From assembly GCF_002754195.1 (NCBI RefSeq), contig NZ_PEEU01000001.1, positions 1,178,001 to 1,242,000 of the forward strand: a stretch of DNA of 64,000 bases. The letters run 5' to 3'. Both the position numbers and the translations under genes were made by a program. This document shows positions 1 to 10,700 of the stretch, piece after piece (the first letter of the stretch is position 1; every line of letters starts with the position of its first letter). The notes below the pieces were generated by a model, which saw only the letters and a list, made by a program, of their open reading frames with translations, searched no databases and had not been told where the DNA came from. This stretch comes from Flavobacterium sp. 9. Lineage in GTDB: Bacteria; Bacteroidota; Bacteroidia; Flavobacteriales; Flavobacteriaceae.

Positions 1-626
1 ACTTTATCATTTAAACCTGTTTTTAGATTATAATGCCACCATTCTGAATCAAATGAATTAAAGCCATTTTGAATCATTACCATTTTCAGATACTTTCTGT
101 TTGCTCGTACTGATGTTGGAAATTTTTTATAATTATGGCTTGCTTCTATTCCAAAAAAATCAAAAGTAGTTCCCATTTCGAGTTCTTCTCCCTGGGCATT
201 TACTAAAGTAATATCAACGGCTCCTCCTCTATTATGGATGGAGCCTTTTTTTGGATCCGCCACATATTCCGGATTCGAAACGATTTCCCACATTTTTTTC
301 TGAATAGATAAAGGTCGGTAGCAATCGAAAAGTTTTATTTTGCAGCCTTGCTTCATAAATTCTTTGTTGGCGGCAATTAAAGCTTTTACGGTTTTATAAC
401 GCAACATACACTCAGCACAATCATAAACTTTGGCTTTCAGAAAATTATCTTCTGTCGCATACTTCATATCATAAACAAAATCCTGACTGTAATCTTTTAA
501 ATTCACAAAAGTAGTATCCTCAACCTGATGTTGTGCAGGAGTTGTATATACTTCATGCTGCGCATTTGAGAAAGTCACCCAAAAAAGAAATCCTGCACAA
601 AAAATAGCTTTCATTAATTGTTTCAT
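1..626 (-). CDS. D-alanyl-D-alanine dipeptidase, VanX/DdpX-like (M15D), partial
   Basis: Zinc peptidase expected to hydrolyse D-Ala-D-Ala dipeptides in the periplasm during peptidoglycan turnover. I translated the reverse strand from the ATG at 624-626 (an in-frame ATG also lies at 612-614). 208 residues are visible and the C-terminus runs off the window at base 1. A signal peptide (MKQLMKAIFCAGFLFWVTF, then SNAQ) is followed by the family signature SIHNRGGAVD, which holds the zinc His and Asp in SxHxxGxAxD. EWWHY near the C-terminus carries the catalytic Glu and the third zinc ligand. CYRPLSIQKKMW matches the region of the VanX active-site Arg. Vancomycin resistance is not implied, because no VanR/S/H/A neighbours are seen and such enzymes are common housekeeping genes. 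It is separated from the upstream gene by a strong terminator. Confidence 0.9.
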   Translation of the reverse strand, partial: MKQLMKAIFCAGFLFWVTFSNAQHEVYTTPAQHQVEDTTFVNLKDYSQDFVYDMKYATEDNFLKAKVYDCAECMLRYKTVKALIAANKEFMKQGCKIKLFDCYRPLSIQKKMWEIVSNPEYVADPKKGSIHNRGGAVDITLVNAQGEELEMGTTFDFFGIEASHNYKKFPTSVRANRKYLKMVMIQNGFNSFDSEWWHYNLKTGLNDK

Positions 627-733
627 GAGTCATATAATTTGAGAAATGAAATTACGTAAAAAAAATCAATCTCCTGTTTAATATTTTTAAGTACTAATTA
701 TGTCTTTTCAAGTACTAAATTTATCGTTAATCA

Positions 734-770
734 AAAACAAAACCCACTCAAAATGAGTGGGTTTTGTTTT
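734..770. terminator. Bidirectional rho-independent terminator
   Basis: A 17-bp perfect inverted repeat around a 3-base loop (arms 734-750 and 754-770; core CCCACTCA/TGAGTGGG, flanked by A and T tracts). It lies directly downstream of the minus-strand gene ending at 789 and can terminate it. It is one of a family of related CCACTC/GAGTGG terminators in this window. Confidence 0.85.
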
Positions 771-788
771 CTATATTTTTTAAAATGC

Positions 789-1433
789 TTATTTACATTT
801 ATACTTTTCGAAAATTGCTTTCAATTGATTCAAAACATCTCCGTTTTTGAAATTTTCTTTAGCGATTGCATCTATTAATTTAGGACAATCAGCAAAAGCT
901 TCTTTAGACATTTTTCTGATTAATGAATCTGTTCCTATCGCAAAACCCATTGATGCTGTGGTTGCATTACCAAAAACCAATTCTTCACTGTTTTTTTTAC
1001 CAAAATAATATGCTGTATTTGCAAAAGTAACTATGGTACTTGTTCCACCTGCATTTGGTCTTCTGCTGCCTTCGGCACTAATACCGCCAATTTTTACATC
1101 TTTGTCATAAATAATATAAAACCACAACTTTTTTCTGGACCTCGAAAATTTCCCTGTCAAAAGATTGGCTGTTGTTGCATATAACCTTTCAGCTATATAC
1201 TTAGTATCATCAGAGGATATATATTCGATTTTTTTAATATCTGTACTTGCGATTTTTTCTTTTTTTGCTTCTTCATCAGTTTTGAAATTCACTTTAGAAT
1301 CTTCACTTTCTACCATTTCAGCAAGACCTTTTTTGATTGATCCGTCTTCCATATACAAAACTGCTTTATTGTATTTGGCGTGTCCTACAGTTGCAAATAA
1401 AAAGGCTATTGCAACTAAAATTATTTTTTTCAT
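789..1433 (-). CDS. Secreted protein of unknown function, 214 aa
   Basis: I do not recognise this family. The protein starts with a clear Sec signal peptide (MKKIILVAIAFLFATVGHA, cleavage after HAK or GHA). The mature part is Lys-rich, begins with a beta-rich segment (KAVLYMEDGSIKKGLAEMVE) reminiscent of small secreted proteins that respond to 'gene product with stress' contexts in Bacteroidota, and has a Gly/Ser/Thr-rich middle (residues about 118-170). Two late Cys residues (CPKLI and the final KCK) could form a disulfide. There is no lipobox. It is transcribed alone, with a strong terminator immediately downstream and about 150 bp of spacer before the next gene upstream. Periplasmic or surface location is inferred from the signal peptide only. 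Confidence 0.6.
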   Translation of the reverse strand: MKKIILVAIAFLFATVGHAKYNKAVLYMEDGSIKKGLAEMVESEDSKVNFKTDEEAKKEKIASTDIKKIEYISSDDTKYIAERLYATTANLLTGKFSRSRKKLWFYIIYDKDVKIGGISAEGSRRPNAGGTSTIVTFANTAYYFGKKNSEELVFGNATTASMGFAIGTDSLIRKMSKEAFADCPKLIDAIAKENFKNGDVLNQLKAIFEKYKCK

Positions 1434-1581
1434 TGTTTATTATATTAACAGTAAATATAGTATAAATCTATACATATTCTCTTAAAGTAGTTTTTCTGCT
1501 TCGGCAATTTTGCTGTGCGCGTTAGTGTATTAGAAACTGTATCTTTTGTTAAATCGTAAATTACACGCTTGGTAGCAGAAT

Positions 1582-2214
1582 TTAAAACATATCTCTTTCA
1601 TATTTTTCTATTGGAATCAAATCATAAAGAGTATAATTTTCTAAATCAACAAATAAATCATCAATATGAAGATATTTCTTTGTTTTATGGGTGGACCAAT
1701 TTTTATCAGCTGGTACAAAATCAACTTCAAACTCATATGCTGCAAAAAAACAAATTGTAACGAAGAAATCTAATCCAGACATATCTATTCTAACAACATA
1801 ATCATCTGTTTTTTGGTTATTTACAATCTTTAATGAAAATTTCTTCCATAAAGTCTGAATCGTTTTTTTTGATTTACATTCAAAATAAAAAAATTGCTCT
1901 AATTGTTTATATTTTATTAGATTTTGTAAATATTCAATATACTCTAAAGCATCTTCTACAATATCAAACTGCTTTAAAGTAGTATCATGATTTAAATATT
2001 GTTTCACACCATAAACAGAGTGATTTAAGACTTCCTCTTCTGTATAATAAACATATATCTTCTGATCAAATCCTAAATAAATGCCATTACTAAAATTGAA
2101 CCTGCTTATGTTTTTTGAAAGATCAACTTCATAATCTAAATATTTAAGTTCATCTTTCGACTTTAAAATATTAAATACTTTTACATTAAAACTTTCCAAA
2201 TTACTATTTATCAT
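1582..2214 (-). CDS. Putative orphan immunity protein, 210 aa, unknown family
   Basis: Cytoplasmic-looking acidic protein without signal peptide or membrane segment; it is rich in Tyr, Phe, Asp and Glu (for example IDDLFVDLENYTLYDLIPIE near the end). I do not recognise a domain. Its ATG overlaps the stop codon of an upstream truncated reading frame (TAATG at 2212-2216), the arrangement typical of a toxin C-terminus followed by its immunity gene. It lies last in a same-strand array behind the RHS toxin gene and two ankyrin lipoproteins. From position and composition I infer a leftover immunity gene of a displaced toxin tail. An ordinary hypothetical protein is the alternative. Confidence 0.45.
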   Translation of the reverse strand: MINSNLESFNVKVFNILKSKDELKYLDYEVDLSKNISRFNFSNGIYLGFDQKIYVYYTEEEVLNHSVYGVKQYLNHDTTLKQFDIVEDALEYIEYLQNLIKYKQLEQFFYFECKSKKTIQTLWKKFSLKIVNNQKTDDYVVRIDMSGLDFFVTICFFAAYEFEVDFVPADKNWSTHKTKKYLHIDDLFVDLENYTLYDLIPIEKYERDMF

Positions 2215-2366
2215 TATTCAACAAGTTTATTTACCACCACTTTTCCTTCTCTATATATCTGAAAACCGCCATTTTCTAATATCCTAGTGTAATTTCCTTT
2301 TCCTTCCTGCATTATTATCCTTTCTCCAGTTCTTTCAATCACATTTGTTTCACCAACTAAGATATT
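2214..2366 (-). pseudogene. Orphan 3' fragment of a larger gene (possible displaced toxin tail)
   Basis: An open frame with no start codon encodes about 50 residues, beginning NILVGETNVIERTGE and ending EGKVVVNKLVE before TAA at 2214-2216. It is coupled by TAATG to the next gene. The frame is closed upstream by a stop at 2367-2369. Immediately beyond lies a segment (2365-2400) nearly identical to DNA at 3672-3705 behind the upstream ankyrin gene. The abrupt join of a repeat with a headless coding end suggests a recombination scar. The 50 residues do not identify the parent protein; a toxin tail is inferred from the context only. Confidence 0.5.
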
Positions 2367-2400
2367 TTAAAACTTTATTTATATTAGAATAAGACAATCC
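2365..2400. repeat. Direct repeat copy 1 in the immunity array
   Basis: About 33 bp (AAAACTTTATTTATATTA then A or G, then AATAAGACAAT) matching 3672-3705 with one or two differences. Each copy sits beside a CCTCGCTT-type hairpin. The copies bracket the second ankyrin gene, so they mark the edges of a duplicated cassette. Confidence 0.7.
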
Positions 2401-2410
2401 GAAACACATA

Positions 2411-2440
2411 AAAAAAACCTCGCTTCTCAGTAAGGTTTTT
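2411..2440 (-). terminator. Hairpin terminator after the second ankyrin cassette
   Basis: Imperfect stem AAAACCT/AGGTTTT around CGCTTCTCAGTA, with a T tract on the minus strand. It is related in sequence to the hairpin at 3716-3747. Confidence 0.55.
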
Positions 2441-2601
2441 ATTTTTATTTGTTCTTTGTCCATTCTTTGCATTCATAAGCAAGATGCTAGCGCCAGAATG
2501 AGAGTACAGAAAATATCCAAGCAATCAACTCTTCTATTCCTGTTCTCTTCGAGAGATTTTTTTTAAAATAATTTTTAATCCAATAATTATAAGAATATTT
2601 A

Positions 2602-2739
2602 TTAAAATCGAAAAAATAAAAATCTATCTGTTTCAATTGGAATCTTATGACCGCTTCCGTGGTACATAAACCACAAAATAACGACTAATCCAAGCAATAT
2701 ATAAAATACTACTAATAAAATGTAAATTGATATTCTCAT
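2602..2739 (-). CDS. Small single-span membrane protein, 45 aa (tentative)
   Basis: Reading from ATG at 2737-2739 gives 45 residues with one strong hydrophobic helix (ISIYILLVVFYILLGLVVIL, residues 3-22), then WFMYHGSGHK and a short basic end FFRF. It lies 38 bp downstream of the second ankyrin gene on the same strand, before the array terminator. The composition is that of a real small membrane protein rather than random AT-rich sequence, but no family is recognised. It could be a component of the toxin/immunity array or chance. Confidence 0.35.
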   Translation of the reverse strand: MRISIYILLVVFYILLGLVVILWFMYHGSGHKIPIETDRFLFFRF

Positions 2740-2777
2740 TACTATCTATTATTTATCATTGATATATCAAAAAAAAA

Positions 2778-3611
2778 TCACATTTTATATTTGTAATCAT
2801 TAAAATTTACTCCTTTACTTTTAAGTTTCTCAATAAGTTTTTGCGTCTTTTTATAGCCCTCAGTTCCTTTTTCATAAGAAAAAAAAATATTTATATAATC
2901 TTGTACATAAAGCTCTGTCAATTCATTTGAAGGTTGTCTATTAACAATACTTAATGGCTCTTTTAAATCAACATTTAAACTATCAATATAGTAATTTGTT
3001 ATCTCGAATTTATTCTTAAATCCTTTTAAAGCACTTGAAAAAGGAGAGCTTTGATTTTGTTCCAATTTTTTATAAGGATTCGCTCCTCCCTTTATTAAGA
3101 TTTTAACCATTGTCAGATCTAATGCACTAGCTTCATGAATTGCAGAAGTTGCCATGTGATAATTTCCTTCTTTATCTGTAAAATCATTTTCTACAATGTA
3201 ATTTGGATTAGCTCCTTTCTCTAACAATAATCTAATATATCTTAAATCAATAGTATAAGGTTCTGGTTTATTGTAAAAAGTACAAGCATCTATTAAAACA
3301 CTTCGTTTAGTAATAGGATTAATAAAATTTGGATTAGCTCCTAACTCCAATAATTTCTTAAAAGATTCAAAATTTTCAAGTGTCAATGCTAAACTTAAAA
3401 CATTAGAACCTGAAATAGGATCAATTACTTCCAGTAGTTTTGCATCGCTTTTAACTAAATTTTCAACTTCATCTAAATCTTCTTTTTCAACAGCTTTAGC
3501 TAAATCATAAGCTTTTGTATCTTTAAAAAATACAACATTTATATTCTCTTTTTTACAACTTACTATTAACATACAAATAGCAAAAATGACAAGTTTAAAA
3601 TAAATCTTCAT
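2778..3611 (-). CDS. Ankyrin-like repeat lipoprotein, duplicate copy (putative immunity)
   Basis: 277-residue paralogue of the protein encoded at 3834-4721. A lipoprotein signal ends in LIVSC (Cys19). The body (about residues 30-185) contains ankyrin-type helices, for example ESFKKLLELGANPN, IRLLLEKGANPN and VKILIKGGANPY. The first roughly 185 residues are nearly identical to the paralogue, even at the DNA level, whereas the C-terminal 90 residues have diverged and are shorter. It is separated from the first copy by a terminator and a direct repeat, so it may use its own promoter. Ankyrin proteins are known immunity proteins in polymorphic toxin systems. Binding to a variant of the lipase toxin is inference. 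Confidence 0.7.
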   Translation of the reverse strand: MKIYFKLVIFAICMLIVSCKKENINVVFFKDTKAYDLAKAVEKEDLDEVENLVKSDAKLLEVIDPISGSNVLSLALTLENFESFKKLLELGANPNFINPITKRSVLIDACTFYNKPEPYTIDLRYIRLLLEKGANPNYIVENDFTDKEGNYHMATSAIHEASALDLTMVKILIKGGANPYKKLEQNQSSPFSSALKGFKNKFEITNYYIDSLNVDLKEPLSIVNRQPSNELTELYVQDYINIFFSYEKGTEGYKKTQKLIEKLKSKGVNFNDYKYKM

Positions 3612-3671
3612 AATTCTTTTGTATTTTTTAATTCATTTAAATTTATATCATAATACAAACAAAAAAAACTT

Positions 3672-3705
3672 TTTAAAACTTTATTTATATTAAAATAAGA
3701 CAATT
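3672..3705. repeat. Direct repeat copy 2 in the immunity array
   Basis: Near-identical to 2365-2400 (TTAAAACTTTATTTATATTA followed by AAAATAAGACAATT). It sits between the first ankyrin terminator and the second ankyrin gene and is a plausible junction of the duplication. Confidence 0.7.
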
Positions 3706-3715
3706 CTAAACCAAC

Positions 3716-3747
3716 AAAAAAACCTCGCTTTAACAGCGAAGTTTTTT
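3716..3747 (-). terminator. Terminator after the first ankyrin lipoprotein gene
   Basis: Stem AAAACCTCGCT/AGCGAAGTTTT with one mismatch and loop TTAAC, flanked by A and T tracts, about 86 bp downstream of the stop at 3834. It probably ends the long operon that begins near 18078. Confidence 0.7.
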
Positions 3748-3833
3748 ACGTATTTCATTTTTTATCGATATCTTTTAAAGGTTCAAAGCGACAGACACTT
3801 GTGCAGCTAGGAAACACTTAATATGTTTCCTTA

Positions 3834-4721
3834 TTAATATTTTTTATAATCATAATTTTTAAAATCAACTCCTAACTCTTCAAGTTTTAAAATAAATTTC
3901 CATCTTTCATAATTATTCTCTTCGATATCTTTATTCTCTTTTTTCAGCTTATCTACTTCCTGCGTATCACCTTTTATTTTTGCTAATAAAAACTTATTTA
4001 CAACCTCATCTTGAATATAAAATTTAACCTCTTCATTAGATGGCATCTGTATATTAATTGATATTGGTTCATTAATATCAACCTTAAGGCTATCAATAAA
4101 ATAATTTGCAATCTCAAAACCATTTTTTGAAGTTTGCAAAGAATTTGAAAAAGGAGAACTTTGATTCTTGTCTAATTTTTTATAAGGATCTGCTCCTGCT
4201 TTTATTAAAAGTTTTACCATATTTAAATCTATTGAACTGGCTTCATATAATGCAGAAGTTGCCATGTGATAATTTCCTTCTTTATCTGTAAAATCATTTT
4301 CTACAATGTAATTTGGATTAGCCCCTTTCTCTAACAATAATCTAATATATCTTAAATCAATAGTATAAGGTTCTGGTTTATTGTAAAAAGTACAAGCATC
4401 TATTAAAACACTTCGTTTTGTAATAGGATTAATAAAATTTGGATTAGCTCCTAATTCCAATAATTTCTTAAAAGATTCAAAATCTTCGAGTGTCAATGCT
4501 AAACTTAAAACATTAGAACCTGAAATAGGATCAATTACTTCCATTAGTTTTGCATCGCTTTTGACTAAGTTTTCAACTTTATCTAAATCTTCTTTTTCAA
4601 CAGCTTTTGCTAAATCATAAGCTTTTGTATCTTTAAAAAACGCAACATTTCTATTTTCTTGTTTACAGCTTAATAATAACATAGAAATTACAAAAATTAC
4701 AAGTTTAAAATAACTTTTCAT
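3834..4721 (-). CDS. Ankyrin-like repeat lipoprotein (putative immunity to the RHS-lipase)
   Basis: 295 residues with a lipoprotein signal ending LLLSC (Cys19), so a membrane-anchored periplasmic location is expected. Ankyrin-type repeats cover about residues 30-185 (FESFKKLLELGANPN, IRLLLEKGANPN, VKLLIKAGADPY). The tail is Lys/Glu-rich and helical. The start codon lies only 5 bp behind the stop of the RHS-lipase gene, so the two are almost certainly co-transcribed. Toxin followed directly by an ankyrin protein is a documented polymorphic-toxin layout. A periplasm-facing lipoprotein is the expected place to block a phospholipase attacking the membrane from outside. The immunity role is inferred from context; no interaction is visible in the sequence. 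Confidence 0.75.
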   Translation of the reverse strand: MKSYFKLVIFVISMLLLSCKQENRNVAFFKDTKAYDLAKAVEKEDLDKVENLVKSDAKLMEVIDPISGSNVLSLALTLEDFESFKKLLELGANPNFINPITKRSVLIDACTFYNKPEPYTIDLRYIRLLLEKGANPNYIVENDFTDKEGNYHMATSALYEASSIDLNMVKLLIKAGADPYKKLDKNQSSPFSNSLQTSKNGFEIANYFIDSLKVDINEPISINIQMPSNEEVKFYIQDEVVNKFLLAKIKGDTQEVDKLKKENKDIEENNYERWKFILKLEELGVDFKNYDYKKY

Positions 4722-4726
4722 AGTTT

Positions 4727-7700
4727 TTATCTTTTTGATTCCTTAAATTTTTCCATTACAGGCCCCATTAAGTGATTACTAATACGCTGGGCTGTTCTTA
4801 TTTGATCATCAGTTTTGAGATATGGTATTTGCATTATATATGTGGCTGGTAATGTAACTATTTTACCTTCCGCCCTTAATCCTATTTTACCTTGTAAATG
4901 ACTTACTATCTCCCCTTGTACAACATAAGCAGTTATCTTCGCAACATTTCCTGTGAGATTATTATTAGACTTAGTCATACTAGATAATCCTGCGGCATTA
5001 AATGTTACAGCTTTTCCTTCAACCGCTAAAGCATTTGCACTTGCTAAACCACCACCTAGAGAGTGACCAGTAAAGGAAATTCCCTTATAAAAATAAGCCA
5101 GATCCTTCGCTATAGCAATTGATTGCTTATACTGTGGTGAATTACCCGTTACTGCCTGTTGAATGTTATTTTCCCAATCATCTCCTGAGCCAGGATTAGT
5201 CCCTTGAGTAGCATAAATATATTGTTTTTCATTTGTTTCATTAAACCCCTGATAAAGCACACCTTTATATCCAGTCTTTTTATTTTCGTCAACGCGAATT
5301 GCCTGCCATCCGTTTGGAGAAATATCACCTCTCTTTGCTTCATAGACGTGATTTGCTAATTCTAAATAAATTTCATCTTCACATTTAGGACATCTACCAT
5401 CTGGATCAGTATATTTAATAGGATTACCCCAAAATGCACTATAAGCAGATTTATCTATCTGATTAGGATGATCTGCCATTGGATCAACATTCAACCATAA
5501 ACTGGTTTTCGCATCATAGTACCTAGCACCAAAATACGATAAATTCGTCTCTCTGTCCAATTCCTTTCCATTAAACAAATAAGGCGAAGAAAATGAACTA
5601 GAATGCTCTTCAAACAAAACCTCTCCAAAGGCAATATACTCGACATGTTGCGAAATAGAGCCGTTTCGAGTGGTAATATACGAAGTACTTCCTAAATGAT
5701 CGGGATGAAAATAGAAAATATCATTTTCCGGCATACCAATTCCTGTGAAGCCTTCTCCCGCTTTTACCGTTGTAGGTTCTATTGGTGGTCCAAATTGTAC
5801 CGGTGGTCCCGGAACATCTCCCGGAGCATTAAAAATTGGGTTACGTGGCCAGCCTTCCGGTGGTTCCTGATTTTCTTCAACTGGTTTTAATACTCCGCTT
5901 GGGTAAGGATTACCTGTAAACTCTGGTGTACCATAAATACCTTGTTGTGTTGGCGGTCCCGGAGGCAAACCTAAACTTTTTACATAAGCATCTAAAGCTT
6001 TTTGTTGCTCAGCGGTAAGTTTGGTATAATTTACTCCTCCGGCTGTGATGCCTAATGGCTGAGCAAAAGTTCCGTTACCTAACTTACTTACAATACGTCC
6101 TGCACCTTCAAAATAATGCTTGGTAAACTTTCCTTTGCTTATTACAAAATACGGAGAAACATAGCCTGTATAATCATCTGTATGAACCATAGTGGCCGCA
6201 GTTTCGCCATTAATAGCTACATTTTGAGAATCTCCGGAACTTTTAATCACTCTTTCTCCACTTGCATCATAGTTATATTGGTGAATTCTACCGTTGTCAT
6301 TGATTCCCATTAAACGGTTTTCTTCGTCCCATGTCATTTTTCTGAAACTTTGGTATTCCGTATAACTAGTTGGATTTCCGTTGCCATCGTAGGCATATTG
6401 TCGCGGTTCTTGTTTTCCGGTTTCTATAATTTTATTTGGTGCGTTAGGATGCAATTCATTATCATAATTATAATCCAAAACATATCCTTTTTGCACATTG
6501 TTTACAGTATGTACCAAGTTTTTATTGGTAATATTATGCATTTTATTATAGCTCATATTCAGCTCGTAACTTGCTTTGGTAAACTCGCCCTGATACGTTG
6601 CTTTTGCAGATTTTAACCTGTAAAAATCATCATATTGGTATTCGTGACTGGAAGTTCCGCCTAAAGTATTGTTTACGATTGGAGCCGTATTTTTGATTCC
6701 TAAAACATTTCCAACCAAATCATAACTATAACTGTTATTCATGACTTGTCTTGCACCGCTTTTCACCTGCAATTGCTGCAATCTGCGCAATATAGCATCA
6801 TAAGTATAATTGGTTTCGGTTCCGTTACCGTATTTTAAATACTTGCGTTGTTCGAATTCGTCATAACTCAATTGTTTGATATAATCATACGTATGGCTTT
6901 CTTTCTTCCCTTGCATACTTTGCAAATTTCCTGCGCGGTTATAGGTATAATCCACCACTTCGCCATCAGGATAAATCATTTTCTGGATTCTGTTCCAGGT
7001 ATCATATTCGAATTGAGAAATATAAGTCTGAACATCTGTTGGTGTGATACGAAGCGTACGAATTTCTTTTTCGACTTCACCCAGTTTTCCATAGAAAAAT
7101 TCCTGTCCTCCACTCGCATCCTGTACAAACCAAAGCCTGCCTCTTCGTGATGCAGTTCCATCGGCTTTGCCATAATTGTATTGTACGTTATTTTGCGGGT
7201 TTTTAGGGTATTTTATAGACTCTAGTCTATTAAAATTATATTCGTATTGTATTGCTCCGCCATTTGGCACCGTATTTTTGATGTCTTGTGTAATGCGTGA
7301 AGTCAAATTACCTGCTAAATCATATTGTAAGGTCGTTATTCCTGCATCAGGATGTGTAAACTCAATACGTTGCCCCAACCAATCATAACTGCTTTTAGTA
7401 ATATGATCCATAGCATCTGTCACTTTTATGGTTTCACCCAATGCATTGGTTTCAAACTTTGTAAGCAAATCATTTTGTTTACTTGCCATATTCTGACCCG
7501 TCACATCAGTATAAGTTTCATTTGTTTTATTTAAAGCATCGGTTTGTGTGGTATGCAAAACCGGAACTCCATCATAATTATCTAAAGAAAAAATAATCTT
7601 ATTGATACTTCCATCAGGTAAGGTTACATTTACAGCACGACCAACCTCATCATACTCGGTTTTGGTAGGTGTAATGGTCGACAAAGCTGTACTAAAATTG

Positions 7701-10700
7701 TTATCTACAGTTGTTGTCGTAGTTGGATAATAACTAGTTGTTGGTCGTCCTAATCCGTCATAAATAATTTTTCCGGAAATAATTTGAGCTTCCTGATCAG
7801 GGCTTCCAGACTGTGTAAATAAGCTTGCTGTTTTTTTCACCTGCAAAGCTCTTCCTAATCCATCAGTATAAATATAGGTTTCAATATCCTTGTCTAATTC
7901 CGGATCGTAATTTTTAGTTTTTGCATACGGAACTTTAGCTTCCGGAAAATATTCATACGCTATCGTATACGGTTTTCCCGAAGCAATTTCATAAGGTGCT
8001 TTTATAGTTGCCAGACGTCCCTTAGCATCCAGTGTGATGATATTACTTTGATCATTGCGATCTGTAGTTTTTAATACAACTCCAAAACGATAATCGTATT
8101 CCATTTTACTCTGATACCCAAATGCATCTTTTATTACCGTCATATACTGATGATTATCTGCATCATAAGTATATTCTAATGTCATTCGCTGCGCTTTGTA
8201 ATTGGCTGGTCCTGTTATTTTTTGCAGGTTTCCGTACGTATCATATTCAATATCCGTAAGTGCAATTTTATCGGCTGCACTATAATTTTTTATTTGAGTA
8301 ACTTCTGCTGTTGTTGTATTTATAGAAGTCGCTCTTTTACGGCGTAAACCATCAGTTGTGAACACTTCTAATTGTTTCGGAATTCCGCCATAATAAGGCG
8401 TTGTACTTTCGTAATAGCTAATTTTTGCTGTTACTTTATCATCGGCAGTTCCGTTTCCTAAATCTTCATATTGTGTGATGTTTCCATTCGCATCATAGGT
8501 ATTAAAAGTATTGGTTTCCAGATAATCGCTTCCACCTTCATATACTTTTTGATTAACATGAATCAATCCCACAAAAATACGTTTGGCATCACATATTGGT
8601 AAATTTAAGTCAGATACCGGAACGCTTGCCTGCGTTGCAACATCAATAAGACTGTATTCGTTTTCTGACTCCTGACGCATTTTGTCATTTTTATCTTTTG
8701 TATAACTGTGTTTCAAAAGATTTTTACGGAAATAATCCTGATTGTAAAACTCCTGAACAGTTGTCATAAAAACTGAATTATCGGCAGCGTCAATTTGTTC
8801 CTGAATTACTTTTCCAAAACCATAAAATTCTCTTTCACGACGATCATGATAACCGTCTTCATATCTGAATTTTGCAATCGTATGATCGATTCCATCACCT
8901 ACGTGTCCATCAAAAATATCTACAGATTGTAAAACCCATTTTGCAGAAGGATTTTCATAACTTGGTTTTAATAATTCATAATCGACCACATAACTATTTC
9001 CTGCGGCATTGGTAACGCTTTTTAATTTATTGGTTCTTCTAATGTTCGAAAGCTGCGCTGTAAGATGTCCATCATCTTTAGAAATAATATAATCAAGGTT
9101 TCCGTCGCCATCAATATCCGTAAAAGTCCCCTCAGAACGGTTGGTACTCCATCCTTTACTTCCTCCAATAGTTGGTGTAATACGCAACAACCAGATACTA
9201 ATATCGATCGATACATTGGCATTAAAACCATAACTAACTCCTTTGTTCTGATTCATTTCTGCGAATCTCGGATAGTCAATTGGTGTATCAAAAGAGCCTC
9301 CTAAATTCAGGGAAACCAACATGCTATTTCCCTCATATCTTATTTTATCTGCCAATCCATCGCCGTTAATATCCATGAAAGATTCGTCACTATCAGACTG
9401 AGATCTGGCATAATTGGCACCTCCGGAAATTGAACCTTGTTTAATACTATATCCCAAACCGGCACTCCAATCTGTAGAATTTCCACTGTTTATACTATCA
9501 AAATTCCATTTTTCGACTGGTAGAAAACCATATCCTGTATTCAAAAATACATCTCCTGATTCTGATATTTTATCCGGCAATCCGTCTCCATTAATATCGC
9601 TGTGTATCATTGTCGAGCGGTCTTCACCTTTTCCTTTAGAAGCACTTACAGAAATACTGTTTCCTCCTTTTTCGGCTTCATCTGAAGCGGTGCCTTTTGC
9701 AGAATCTTTTTTGACACTTGCTTTTCCAATTGTAACACTCAGGGAATTTGAAGGTGATCCGTGGCTATAACTTCCTCCAAAATTAGGTCCTTCAGAACTT
9801 GTTTTAGAATGACTGAAATTATCGCCAATATTAACCACCTCGTCTGATATAGATCCAACAGGAGCAGTTAACTGTACATTTTCTCCACGAATATAATCCG
9901 GAAATCTATCGCCATTAAAATCGCTCATCGTTTGAGTTACATACGAATCTCCATCGATCGATTTGCTGTAACCTATGTTTGCCTGACCCGCAGAAACTCC
10001 GGCAGAAATACTTTTACTCTTGCTTTCGTTAATCATATCAAGTGCCGAAGTACTTCCTCCAGCCAATGTTGGCATAGAAAAATCAGTATAATCGGCAATA
10101 TCATCTTCTCCTAATCTCGAAGTTCCTATTGTTTGCCCTTTTATATAAATTCCTTCTTCCAGACCTTCCCATTTAGATCTTGCATAAGATGGATTCAGCG
10201 AAACAAAATAACTATTGGCAACTTCATATCCTTTTCCATTATAATTTTCGGGATCTGTATTGTTCAAATCAGGTTCTGTATTATAAGCATCTGATTGTTT
10301 TAGCAGCGTTTGATCGATAGTATCCGAAGCCAGATTTCCGTTAATAACAAATCCGCCCCAATTGTGCTGATACAATCCAAGCGTTCTTTCATCTGTATTT
10401 AAAAGGCTGTAAATCGCAAAATCATTGGTCGTATTATTTGATATAACATCATCTGTAAGATCTGCTATATCTTTTAAATCGGTTACCTGAACCTGAATAT
10501 TTAGCGCATTTAATTTTGGATAATTTCTAAGAATAGCAACAGATTGCGGATTAGAAACCGTTACTTCCAACTGAATTGGAATCCCAGCAACAGCCAATGG
10601 ATAATCAACCGCATTATCAAAAGCATTGTTAACTTCTACCAAAGTTCCGGTTGTCAATTTATATCTTTTACGGGCCAACAAAACATTATTTTGCTTCGCC

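Noticed and set aside
1..626. Vancomycin-resistance gene
   Set aside because: VanX-like fold only; no vanHA or vanRS neighbours, so a housekeeping dipeptidase is the sounder call.
1434..1581. Possible minus-strand C-terminal remnant reading YTNAHSKIAEAEKLL before a stop near 1485
   Set aside because: Only about 15 residues with no start or domain; chance is as likely as a remnant.
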